This document shows, piece after piece, positions 1-9,656 of a stretch of 64,000 bases of DNA (the first letter of the stretch is position 1; the number at the start of each line of letters is the position of its first letter). The notes below the pieces were generated by a model. The model did not search any database. It was not told the origin of the DNA and saw only the letters and a list, made by a program, of their open reading frames with translations. The stretch lies in the NCBI RefSeq assembly GCF_000764305.2, contig NW_025932638.1:1-64000 (forward strand), given 5' to 3'. Source of the stretch: Hyalella azteca (taxonomy: Eukaryota > Arthropoda > Malacostraca > Amphipoda > Hyalellidae). The position numbers and the translations under genes are program-made.

Positions 1-375
1 TTTTTCGTAAATTTTTTGATTTTCCCTCTTTTTCAAATTTCCCCCTCCTTTTTTAGAAATATTTTCATAACTTAGACGAAATTGAATAAAAGCTACGACC
101 GATCTATAGATCTTTTATTTGCGAATCTCTCATTTCTGTAGCTTAAAAACTCTAGGATGAGAAAGGTTTGCAGTGATAATAGCGATGTTCAGTAGAGCGC
201 GACAAAGTCCCGAGCGCCCCGAAATAGGCATTCAAGGTAGCAAGGATACCAGACAAGACGCTACTTGAGCTGAAATTCAGTCACAGATGTAGGAAACGAC
301 TGCATGAGCGCCATCACGCATGACATCTGCCAGGTAACTTGAATGCAGCGTCGTCAGATCTGCCTTTTATGTCCA
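1..375. other. noncoding start of window
   Basis: No open frame or recognisable gene is seen here. The sequence is AT-rich and leads into the foldback repeat that begins near 376. Confidence 0.4.
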
Positions 376-1165
376 AAGTACTTAACAGATTTGAATGAAA
401 TTTTGAATATGAATTTCTGAAAACTCAACGGTGATGCTTAGCTCGTGAGAATTTTTTACAATTTGCCTTCGTTCGCGAGTATTTTTCTCTTTTCCCTCAT
501 TCGTGATTTAAACAGCAATATTGTGCTTAAATTCGCCGTGTACACGAGATTTCTTCTAAAATACTGAACAGATTTGAACGAAACTTTGCATATAGAAACC
601 TAACCTCCCAACGGTGATGTTTATCTCATGACAATTTTTTTCGATTTTGCCTTCGGTTGCGAGTTATACGGCTTTACGTATATGACTCTTGGTCAATGCA
701 AGTTCAAAAATCGGCCTGAGAAATGCCGGTCGTTTCTCCGTATATCCGTATAACTCGCAAACGAAGGTAACATCAAAAAAATTGTCACGAGATAAACATC
801 ACCGTTGTGAGGTTAGGTTTCATATGCAAAGGTTCGTTCAAATCTGTTCGGTATTTTAGAAGAAATCTCGTGTACACTGCGAATTTAAGCACAATTTTGC
901 TGTTTAAATCACGAATGAGGGAAAAGAGAAAAATAACTCGCGAACGAAGGCAAATTGTGAAAAATTCTCACGAGCTAAACATCACCGTTGAGTATTTAGA
1001 AATTCATATTCAAAATAATTTCATTGATATCTGTTCAGTACTTGGGGAGAAATTTTTTGTACACTGCAAATTTCGGCACATTTCGTCATATAACTCACGA
1101 ATGCAGGCAAAATTAAAAAATTGTCACGAGCTTGACATCACCGTCAGCCATAATGAATACGTATA
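376..1165. repeat. foldback (inverted) repeat built of two subunits per arm
   Basis: The left arm (about 376-680) and right arm (about 740-1045) are imperfect reverse complements around a spacer near 680-740. Each arm contains two diverged copies of a module of about 170 bases with the landmarks 'aacagatttgaa', 'caacggtgatg' and 'ttcgcgagt'. A further diverged module runs to about 1165. The 119-residue frame at 807-1166 lies wholly inside the repeat and is not a gene. No transposase is visible, so this is best called a foldback or nonautonomous element; whether it is mobile is inference. Confidence 0.6.
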
Positions 1166-1599
1166 AGGAAGTTTAATCGAGATACGATCAGTACTTAGGG
1201 AGATATTCGATGTTCACTGAATTTGGACACTGGCCGTGAGTCCGGCCGCGACCGGCCGCAAGTGGCAAGTCACGTCTCGGACAAATTTACGGCCGTCAGC
1301 TCCTAAAATTACAGAATCGCATGATTCTCTCCGCCGCATGCGATCGATCCATTGTTCGCCACGTGTTCTACAAAATCTACACTTCAGCGTCTGGAGTCTG
1401 AATCACCAAATCATTTCACGGATTTCTCTTCGGATTTGTACTCGGCCAGTTGCTTTTACACAGCATCAGCAAGTTTTGGATGTGATATTTGATTTTCCAC
1501 GCCTTAATTTTGCAACCCATATCCAATCAGTACAAACTGAGTGACTCAAGCGCCTGAATGTGCTGAGACTGAGAGCATCTCAGCATTGAGTGCTCTGCT
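1166..1599. other. unassigned sequence
   Basis: A 102-residue frame exists at 1236-1544, but it has no recognisable domain or splice context. I see nothing else here. Confidence 0.3.
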
Positions 1600-2610
1600 C
1601 TGTGAGGTGGGGGCGTGGGGGGCTCTAAGTCATCTTCATTCTCCTGGGGCGAGTACACATTGCATTTATTTGTAGCAAGTTGGAGTTGTTGTTGTTGTGG
1701 TTTCCCGGTCTGGCGGTCTCAATTTTACAAGAGACCCCCCTCGCGCGGCGCAAGTACGACACCACCGACAGGGGGTCGCTCCAGAGCTGTAGGGTCGAGG
1801 TTATGTGGTGGTGTTGTCTGAGGTCTTGCCAGAGCGGACATTCCAGGAGAATGTGAGTGATTGTGTGGGGAGCTCTCTGGCAGGATGGGCAGGTGTCTGT
1901 GTCTGCTTGGCCTATTCTGTTTGCGTATGTTTGTAGTGAGGGGTGGTACTCTCTCCAGTCTAGAGAGCTGTGTTTCTGTGCTGCTTATGTCAGGTGCCAG
2001 GTGGTGGGTGTCCAAGGACTTTGTTGTTGCCGGCCAGCTCCAGCGTTCTAAGTGTCATAATTGTGTGTAAGGGTTTTTTTGTGCTGGTGTTGCCTTGGGG
2101 ACTTGGGGTGGTGGTATTGTGTCTAGTATGTTGGTGTAATATCTGTGTGGGGTTTGCACTATTTGTCAGTGTGTAGGTGGGTGGTTGCGTAGGTAGTGGC
2201 ACGGGTGTTGTGTGTTGTTTATGGCTGCGGCTATGAATTGTGTTCCTCTCATCAGTCTCATGTCGAGGAGTGCTTTTATGGGAAGTATTTTTGTTTCTGC
2301 ATGAAGGTGTTCTATGGGGGGTGCTTTGTGTGCAGCCTGTGACTATCCTGAGTGCTTTGTTTTGTAGTGTTTGGAGTTTCTGTATGTTTGTGTTGGATAG
2401 TGTGGGTGCCCAGGCGGGGCTGGCATAAGCCAGCACTGTTCTGATGAACTGTTTGTATGTTGGTGCTAGTGTTTCTTTGTTTTTGCCGAATTTGGTACCG
2501 CCTAGGGCCCGAAGTGAGTTGAGTCTGATGTTTGCGTTGTTCGCAAGTTGGAGTATGGCTGCAGTGTGATGTCCTTGGAGATCTCCCATCCACATGTATC
2601 GATGCATGAA
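1600..2610 (-). mobile_element. 5'-truncated, decayed non-LTR retrotransposon (3' end of reverse transcriptase ORF)
   Basis: Read on the minus strand, 2607 to about 2200 encodes the stretch typical of the region after the reverse transcriptase core in jockey/CR1-like elements: 'RLNSLRALGG', then 'FIRTVLAYASPAWAP', then 'LQTLQNKALRIVTGC'. The final segment (2015-1725) is in a different frame and resembles the Cys/His tail plus the closing 'ALERPPVGG' portion, so at least one frameshift separates them. The element lacks its 5' half, including endonuclease and catalytic RT motifs. It is a dead copy; the exact clade cannot be fixed by eye. Confidence 0.8.
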
Positions 2611-3575
2611 GCCCCTTAAATCTTAATGCCTGTGACTGTGAGGCTCAAGGCTGTGACCTTAACCTAATGATCCTGGATCCATTGATCCTAATCCTTGTCC
2701 TTGGTGCCCATCACACCTCTCCAATTTTGTACTGGAGACAATGTTTTTTTGCCTCCTCTGTGTCTTTGTTTTTGCTTCCTATTCATGAAATGGTCCCTTA
2801 CCGTCCCTATGATATTTATACTCGTCTGAACAGAGCTCATTGTCTTGTCTGCACTCTGCTGGCCCATGATATGATGGGGCTTTCTTGGGGCATAGTGACA
2901 AACCAGAGATTTTTTAGAATCCGTTCATTTTTATTTCTTCATTCACTCGAGATTTTAACCAATTTCTTAAATATGATAATGCTGGTATTCATGATACTAC
3001 TTCACTAGTCTAGTTGCTGATCATATACCAGACAATTTACTTCTAGAGCTTCACTTCTAACTTCTTGAGCTTAAGTTCAAGAAGTTATATCCACTTGGCA
3101 ATGTTTGAAAGTACCTGCCCTGGTGTGTTTTTATGTTATTTTTTTGTTATATAGTGAATTCTCATGACCCAATTAAAATGGTGCAAAATAACAAGTCCAG
3201 TCCTGTAAGACAGTAAGGTTACTGATACAGTTGACAAGGTTGCTGTCACTGCTCAATGGCATGTCCATGGATAGGGTATTACTAAGGGTAATATTACATT
3301 AATAATACAGTTATATATGGATATGGTAATATCATATCAATAAAGAAAAAAAGTACATATCACAGAAAATGTCATTTATTTTGCATGTAGGTCATCTACA
3401 AAGCAAGAGGAGGGCTTTGGAGTACTGTTAGTACATAGTAGTGCTGGAGTGGGAGAGTACACTCTGCATGCTTGAAACATTTTAAAATTAAGTTTTGTTT
3501 CAAGGGTCCCAAATTACCTGCTTTTATTTTGCATCTGGAACCTTATGAATAGTATATAGAATTTTTTTAAGATGA
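2611..3575. other. noncoding interval
   Basis: This AT-rich stretch has a 113-residue hydrophobic frame (2667-3008) without domain, splice or promoter support. I see nothing gene-like. Confidence 0.4.
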
Positions 3576-4984
3576 TACCGTAAAATGGGGTAACTTAGAC
3601 CACTTTTTTTTATAAATGATGCCATTTTTTTACTAGCTAAATTAAACTTGAATTGAAACATGCAAAATACAGGTCTATACTCTAGCTTCACTCACCATAA
3701 ATTGCTGGCTCTTCCTCTCATAGTCTTTATGTAATTTCAAAAAAAGTGATGGTCTTTGTTACCCCAGCTCTTGGGGTAACATAGACCGGGTGGTAAAATC
3801 AATTATATTTTTTGGTAAAATAACTCCAAATAACTCCAGGTTTTGGTGCATTGTAGTAGAACTCTTCTAGTTACATATGCAAATGACAAACTTGAGGAAA
3901 GTGTCATAGTTTTATTAGTTTGCAAATGGGGGGTCCTGCCCCCCAGGTGGTCTAAGTTCCCCCAAACGGGAGAACTCTGACCACCTAATGGCAGCCCTGG
4001 CAGGGTTAACATAGACCGGCCTGGAAATTAAGTTAAATTACCCTATATAAGACTCTGTAGAGTCTGAAACCTAAAGAAAAAACATAAATAGGCTGTCAAA
4101 CATAAAATATGTTATATATGGTAATTCTATATTAACTTCCAAGCCGGTCTATGTTACCCCGTCAGGGCTGACATTAGGTGGTCTAAGTTATCCCATTTGG
4201 GGGCGGCGCCCCCCATTTGCAAACTATGGCACTTTCCTAAAATTTGTCATTTGCATATGTAACTAGAAGAGTTCTACTACAATGCATCAAAACCTGGAGT
4301 TATTTAACCAAAAAAGAAAAAAAATTGGAGGGGGTACTCTGACAGGCTTTAAATAATAGCTTCTTTTCATGGGTCACATTTTTCATTTTTTAACCTATTA
4401 GATATGCAAACTTTTCAAATCTTTCTATTGTGTTATGTGGCCTCAGTATTAGGCCTTTATCAGTCAATCACTAATTATCTGACCATTGTTCTATCTATAG
4501 CATCACCAGCTGCAAAGTCCACAAATTGAAATATGAGCATTTAAATGAAGGTTTGATTTGGACAATGGAATTGACGCTCTTTCCGCATTTTCTTCAAAAG
4601 GTGGAAGTATCGATATATATATTTATTTATTTTGGCAACTTGATTAAATTTAATTAAATTAAATTTTTATGTCTCTAATTTTTCATTTGCTTAAACTGAA
4701 TTTTAATTATAAAGAAAAATTTTGTGTACTGATCGCATTTAGTGAATTCTTCAAGTACAATTAAAACCTTCAATAGGCAAAATTTTCAAAAATTCATAGA
4801 AATAAATATATTTTATAATACTTCTTACTTTCTTGAAATGGTTACTGAAATTTTAATTTCTGGATATTTCAATGCTTGCCTGCTAAAGGGTTAAAATGAG
4901 CCAAAACTTGTTTATGAAATGTTTCATGGTAAGAAGTTAATGAAAAACGCTCAAAACCGTTCCTTATTACCCCATTATACAGTA
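3576..4984. mobile_element. nonautonomous DNA element with GGGGTAA-type terminal inverted repeats
   Basis: The left end (3576-3593, TACCGTAAAATGGGGTAA) and the reverse complement of the right end (4967-4984, TACTGTATAATGGGGTAA) match at 16 of 18 positions. Inside lies a strong inverted repeat (3812-4022 against 4140-4312) with recurring 'ggtctaagtt' and 'acatagacc' modules. No transposase frame is present, so it would depend on a partner. Similar ends occur on the element at 5938-6520. The family name is not recognised; that it is a unit transposon is inference from the ends. Confidence 0.55.
3812..4312. repeat. internal palindrome of the GGGGTAA element
   Basis: The arms 3812-4022 and 4140-4312 are close reverse complements, sharing for example 'gtagtagaactcttctag' on one strand, separated by about 117 bases. 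The left arm carries an extra segment near 3907-3915. Both arms include GC-rich 'ggtggtctaagtt' modules. The structure could form a long hairpin in RNA or single-stranded DNA. Confidence 0.7.
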
Positions 4985-5058
4985 GGTACCTTGGTTATTG
5001 CAATTTGCCAGACAATACTATGACTGACACATTACATATTCTTCTCTCAGTGTAAGAA

Positions 5059-5247
5059 ATGGTTACAAAAGATGTTACAATTCCTGCCTCTGCATTAAGC
5101 ATAACTCTTGGCCTTACATTTCTTATTGGCTTTTTTTGTGGATATCAAGCAAAATCCTGGAGGATTGAGTGGCTCAAGAGAAGGAAAGATAGACTGCATA
5201 GAAAAGTTCTGCAAATTCAGGCTGAAATTGATTCATTTCAGAAATAA
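5059..5247 (+). CDS. MTLN: mitoregulin-like single-pass microprotein, copy 1
   Basis: A 62-residue ORF starts at an ATG in good context (A at -3, G at +4). After a short polar N-terminus, residues about 9-30 form one hydrophobic helix, followed by 'GYQAKSWRIEWLKRRKDRL' and an amphipathic basic C-terminal helix ending in 'IQAEIDSFQK'. This order (membrane helix, Gly-aromatic-Gln-Ala, Arg/Lys-rich helix) matches mitoregulin, the vertebrate inner-mitochondrial-membrane microprotein linked to cardiolipin binding, respiratory supercomplexes and fatty-acid oxidation. The exon appears bounded by a 3' splice site (cttctctcag, ending 5050) and a 5' splice site (ttg|gtgagt at 5252/5253). AATAAA at 5243-5248 overlaps the stop codon. 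Assignment rests on pattern matching; function in this organism is inferred. Confidence 0.75.
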   Translation: MVTKDVTIPASALSITLGLTFLIGFFCGYQAKSWRIEWLKRRKDRLHRKVLQIQAEIDSFQK

Positions 5248-5398
5248 AGTTGGTGAGTAATTTATTAGGACCCTAAAATTAATTTGTATAAATGTACATG
5301 ATGAATATTATCCATGGTTTCCAAGATATTTAGGTTATTGCAATTTGCCAGACAATACTATGACTGACACATTACATATTCTTCTCTCAGTGTAAGAA

Positions 5399-5587
5399 AT
5401 GGTTACAAAAGATGTTACAATTCCTGCCTCTGCATTAAGCATAACTCTTGGCCTTACATTTCTTATTGGCTTTTTTTGTGGATATCAAGCAAAATCCTGG
5501 AGGATTGAGTGGCTCAAGAGAAGGAAAGATAGACTGCATAGAAAAGTTCTGCAAATTCAGGCTGAAATTGATTCACTTCAGAAATAA
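5399..5587 (+). CDS. MTLN: mitoregulin-like single-pass microprotein, copy 2
   Basis: This is the second complete copy, 340 bases downstream, with the same start context, splice sites (acceptor ends 5390, donor at 5593) and stop/AATAAA overlap. It differs from copy 1 only at residue 60 (Leu instead of Phe). If the duplication is real, the two copies could be tandem exons of one transcript or alternative terminal exons. If it is an assembly artefact, the two represent alleles. The topology and family argument are as for copy 1. Confidence 0.7.
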   Translation: MVTKDVTIPASALSITLGLTFLIGFFCGYQAKSWRIEWLKRRKDRLHRKVLQIQAEIDSLQK

Positions 5588-5937
5588 AGTTGGTGAGTAA
5601 TTTATTAGGACCCTAAAATTAATTTGTATAAATGTACATGATGAATATTATCCATGGTTTCCAAGATATTTATAAATTTATTTCCAATCCTATTACAACT
5701 TGAAATTCATCCCAGTTTATCATAGCAGTTTACTTACTGCCATCAGGGATATAGACATGTAGTTTTTGCAATTGATCTGCTAAAAAATGTTGATACATTG
5801 ACTCAATTTTGGATACTTCTAAGACTGTGTGTCATCAGACTACCAATAGGTCTGGTTGGTATGTTAGTTCTTAACAACAATGGCAACTGGCCACGAAAGA
5901 CTTTTTAAACCTTGATTATTCTAGTCATGTATGTATG

Positions 5938-6520
5938 ATATAGTCAAATGGGGTAAGACAGGACCACTAAATGATCTGTTTTACCCCACAAGTGGTCCTA
6001 TCTTGCCCCACAAAAGTAATGTATAAAATGATAATTAACTATGCCAGCTATATAATATCATCCATATTTTGCGCTCAAAGGACTAAATGGATCATATGGT
6101 CACGTTTAATGTTGGGGTCTTGTAAGACCAATTAAGTGGACTACAATTTATACAATTTTATTGGATAATACGTATATACGTACATATACAATTTTCAATA
6201 TACTATTTTCAATGTTCCATACTCATCTATACACTACTTAGTGACCGTATTCACTAGAAATTATAAGAAAAAAATTTATGTGCTTTAAAAAAATGTGGTT
6301 GTTAAAGAGTTAAGAAAGTTTTCTCCTGACAAAAACTCCAATATGACTGATAAATATCAATAGAGTTGACTTCCTGCAACAAAAAACAGTAACAAGTGGT
6401 TATTTAATCAAATAAAGTGTTTCTAAATGGATAATATTAAATATCAGGTTTGTACTTTCATTAAAGACCTTGTAACACAAGAATTACCAGTTGGTCCTGT
6501 CTTACCCCATCTGACTATAT
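5938..6520. mobile_element. MITE-like element with 29-bp terminal inverted repeats
   Basis: The left end (5938-5966, starting ATATAGTCAAATGGGGTAAG) and the reverse complement of the right end (6492-6520) match at nearly every position across about 29 bases. The interior of roughly 525 bases is AT-rich and noncoding, with a second 'ccacaagtggtcc' module near the left end. The TATA flanks suggest insertion at TA. The GGGGTAA core relates it to the larger element at 3576-4984. No transposase is encoded. Confidence 0.7.
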
Positions 6521-6857
6521 ATATATATAAAATCTGATTAAAAGGCATTGTTCTTTATTTAATATGCTACAAGTTTTTATTTGGGCTGGCAACCCATAAT
6601 TGAATGTTTATGGCATATCCTATAATACATATTTATTACATATTTCATATTTCCCAAATATTACATATTTCCCAAATTTTCATCTATTAAATTTACATAT
6701 TTCCTTCATCTGCTGTTTCCAGATCATAATAAACCATATTTGTTCAAAGAATCTAGCATTTACACAAAAATTTTTATCCCTAAATAAATTCAGCAATTGA
6801 AAATACCTATATATAATGAGCCACTAGCAGTTGTATAATTGATTTATTTTTATTTAG
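6521..6857. other. noncoding interval upstream of DCTN3-like exon 1
   Basis: The sequence is AT-rich with a pyrimidine-rich tract ending in two possible 3' splice sites (tatttag ending 6857 and ttttctcag ending 6867). A 66-residue frame here has no support. Confidence 0.4.
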
Positions 6858-6875
6858 GTTTTCTCAGTGTCAACC

Positions 6876-8725
6876 ATGAGTGGGAGTGAAGAACAAACTT
6901 TGGAGTTTTTAGAGTCTCGGCTTAAACAACTCGAACAGAAAATGTTTGGCTCAGCTCCAAGAGACACAAATTATCCAGAGGTAAGTCCAAAGTCAATCAT
7001 CACCTATACTTGGATAAATCTACTTAATTCCTCACAATTGGAGCTTTCCTGCCATTTTTGGAGCTATTGGATTTTTTATAGGGTAATTATATTGCATCTA
7101 ATTATTATGTAAACTGGAGGACTGAACCACAAGACTAGCTCAGTAACTTGCCTGAAGGAAGAGCAATGGACATGAAAACTTTTTAACACAAAGCTGTACT
7201 ATTTAAACATGCAAGTTGATAACAGAGGCAATGTTTATACATGAATAACTAAGTTTTTGTGATGTACAAAACAGTTGACTTGCATCATACAATAGCAGTT
7301 CAAGACCTTTCACACTTGCATATTTGTATTGTGATTGAGTACACCCCATGGAGCCAGACCACATAACATTTTGTGTTGGTGTTTGTTGCAACAGTTCATG
7401 TACTGCAATTTTGTGTCTGATAGCAAAATGATGGCTTTGGTTAATTACTATGCTAACCATTATTTTCAGGGAGGTCTTATATGCTATCAGTTCTGGCCTA
7501 ATATTTTCTGTTCATTCATGATTGTTAATCTAATCTAAATTGACAATGATGTCAGCAGCAGCATAATGCCAAACTAATGTCAATATTTTTTTTCCTTTTC
7601 AATATTTATTCCAATAATGTTCTAATTTTCATCTTTCTTACTGTTTCTTTCATTGCTGGTTGTTTCTGGGAAGAGAACTGAAGAAGGCATGAGAAAGGAA
7701 ATTCGACGTCCACTTTGAATTTAAGATTATATATACAGTATATTCATGGTTATAAGTGCCCTACAGCAGCACTGATCTTGCAGCCAAATATCCACCAGCA
7801 TAATGCTGACTATGATGCTGATTGAACTAGCGTAAAAAATAATCCTGAAATGTTATCCCCTCAGCTATGCAAAAATTATTGGGATCTGAGACCATGAATG
7901 TGTATATATGTGTCAGTCAAGTTTATTGATCTACTGTCTTGTGTGTGTGATTTATTATAAAATGTTTTATTTTAGCTCATTTAAAGAATTGTACATTCTT
8001 TTGCACTTGAGTATGGATCCTTCTTGATTACTAAATAACTGATAAATAAGGACCCAGCTTCACTATGCTAATAACTGCATAGTGCTAATAATATAAATAC
8101 TAATAAATAATCATAAATTGCGCAGGTGATCAGCACATTGGCTGCACTGAGCACTGATCTGGGCAACGCTCTGAGCACCCGGGACCGCATGATGGCTGTC
8201 ATGAAGAGGCGTTAGTATTGACTTTGTCTCTTATACACATCTAGATGTGTATAAGAGACAGGAACGCACTAGATCGTANACTAGAAATCTTCCTCTACTA
8301 ATAACCTTAATAACTTAGCTTAGCAATACTAAAGACATATTGACAACGTTAGGATCTGAGATTGTTGAAGGTTGATACAGTTTGAATCAACGAAAATAAT
8401 TTTATGTTATACGAGCTTATTCATAAGATGTACTTTATTAATGGCCATCATTGATGACCTGTTGTGGTTAAATTCTTTTTGAACTTGCATTTCTAATTTG
8501 AGATGGTTTTACTAAACTAATAACTTTGGTATATTTATTTTATACATCCTTCTATATTTCCACATCCACACTCCTGCATATTTGTTACCCTGGTATTTCA
8601 CCCTAGACTGCGTGGCTGACGGGGAGAAGCTGATTGAGCTGACGAGCAGGAACAGCGAGCTAGAGGAGCAGGAGCAAGAACAGAGTCAGAGGATCACGCA
8701 TTTCCTCGAGTCCTATAACGCCATT
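6876..8725 (+). CDS. DCTN3: dynactin subunit 3 (p24)-like gene, partial
   Basis: Three exons are supported: 6876-6980 (ATG start, donor gtaagt), 8126-8210 (acceptor gcgcag, donor gttagt) and 8607-8725 (acceptor ccctag, donor gtgagt), with compatible phases. Exon 1 has the short heptad segment 'LESRLKQLEQKMFG', exon 2 'STDLGNALSTRDRMMAVMKR', and exon 3 a Glu/Gln-rich coiled coil ending 'ITHFLESYNAI'. These resemble the N-terminus, second segment and C-terminal coiled coil of dynactin p24, a shoulder/sidearm subunit of the dynein activator. The family is about 186 residues; here about 102 are visible, and the central segment seems absent between exons 2 and 3, where an adapter sits. The last few C-terminal residues are also not found; an N and a repeat lie downstream. 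An alternative is an unrelated coiled-coil protein. Confidence 0.55.
6981..8125 (+). other. intron 1 of DCTN3-like gene
   Basis: This runs from donor gtaagt to acceptor gcgcag. It is AT-rich, and small frames on both strands inside it have no support. Confidence 0.5.
8224..8261. other. Nextera mate-pair junction adapter left in assembly (artefact)
   Basis: Two inverted 19-base Tn5 mosaic ends (CTGTCTCTTATACACATCT and its reverse complement) abut, the signature of the circularisation junction of Nextera mate-pair libraries. Only the first base differs (t for c). An N follows at 8279. The sequence is not biological, and the flanks may come from loci that are not truly adjacent. Confidence 0.97.
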
Positions 8726-8922
8726 GTGAGTTCAGCGCAACCTTAGAGCGCGTGTTGACGTAGTTTTGATATTACATAGTCTTGACTTGTATTTTATAAA
8801 ATGATCCGAATGAATTATACTTGCACACAACTAACTGTAGACATGACCCAAGCTTACACATCTGCAATAAATTTGGATTTACAGATTAGTTACGAAATGA
8901 CCCAAGAATGATGATAAATAAA

Positions 8923-9048
8923 CCCTGCCTTGCTCCATATAACCACTGCCTTGCTCCATATAACTGGAGCCTTGCTCCATATAACCACTGCCTTGCTCCA
9001 TGTAACCACTGCCTTGCTCCATATAACTGGAGCCTTGCTCCATNATAA
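8923..9048. repeat. short tandem array, 'ccttgctccatataaccactg' type
   Basis: Six copies of a unit of about 21 bases, in two variants (…aaccactg and …aactggag), end at an N (9044). It lies within the stretch where the last DCTN3-like exon should be, so collapse or mis-joining there is possible. Confidence 0.85.
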
Positions 9049-9656
9049 CTTGCCTTGGTAAGATCCTAGTGAAGAATTGTCTTTGGTAATCTTATGCTGC
9101 CTGGTTTATATTCAATGGGAATGAGGTAATGCAGCTGGCCGCTGGTGAGGCTGGAGACTAAGAGGGTTTAAGAGCCACCTCTGGAAATCCCAGCTCCATT
9201 ATTTTCGTTTCTTGTAAATTTCTTCTACTATTTGTCTCATTCAACTAGAATTTTGAACGCGCTCCAATTTCTTTCAAATTGAATTTATTATCCCTAATTA
9301 AAAATTAAAGTTATCCCTATAATTTGCATCGATTTAATTTTTTTTATTCTCTATTTTTTTTGGAGATGCCATGCCGAGGATTTTTTTAATTCAAATTTAT
9401 TTCTCATGATCCTATCTAGAAACGGTACCTATTTAAAAAAATTCCTGTGCTGTTCTATTGAAGGTCTTTCCTATTGATATTTCAGTATAATTGACATGTT
9501 GCACTACGCGCTAGTAATCTGACTTTCAAAATAACTAATTTTTAATATGTACCCTGACGCTCTATTTAATGTGGATGCAGATTTAATCCGTGGATTGCGT
9601 TTATAGACCTGATTTTAATAGACAACTCAATTGATATATAATATATTGCTATAGCC
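9049..9656. other. interval between DCTN3-like and CDIN1 genes
   Basis: A short possible 3' exon (acceptor atgcag near 9130, then a few codons and TAA) could close the DCTN3-like frame, but it does not resemble the family. The rest is AT-rich and presumably holds the CDIN1 promoter and 5' UTR; no TATA or Inr is convincing. Confidence 0.35.

Larger units (their letters stand above)
4993..5672 (+). repeat. 340-bp tandem duplication containing the MTLN-like exon
   Basis: Unit 1 (4993-5332) and unit 2 (5333-5672) appear identical by eye except for one T-to-C change inside the coding region (codon 60, Phe to Leu). Each unit holds the 3' splice site, the complete ORF, the stop with overlapping AATAAA, and the 5' splice site. 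Such near-identity means either a very recent duplication or two haplotypes laid end to end by the assembler. Confidence 0.9.
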
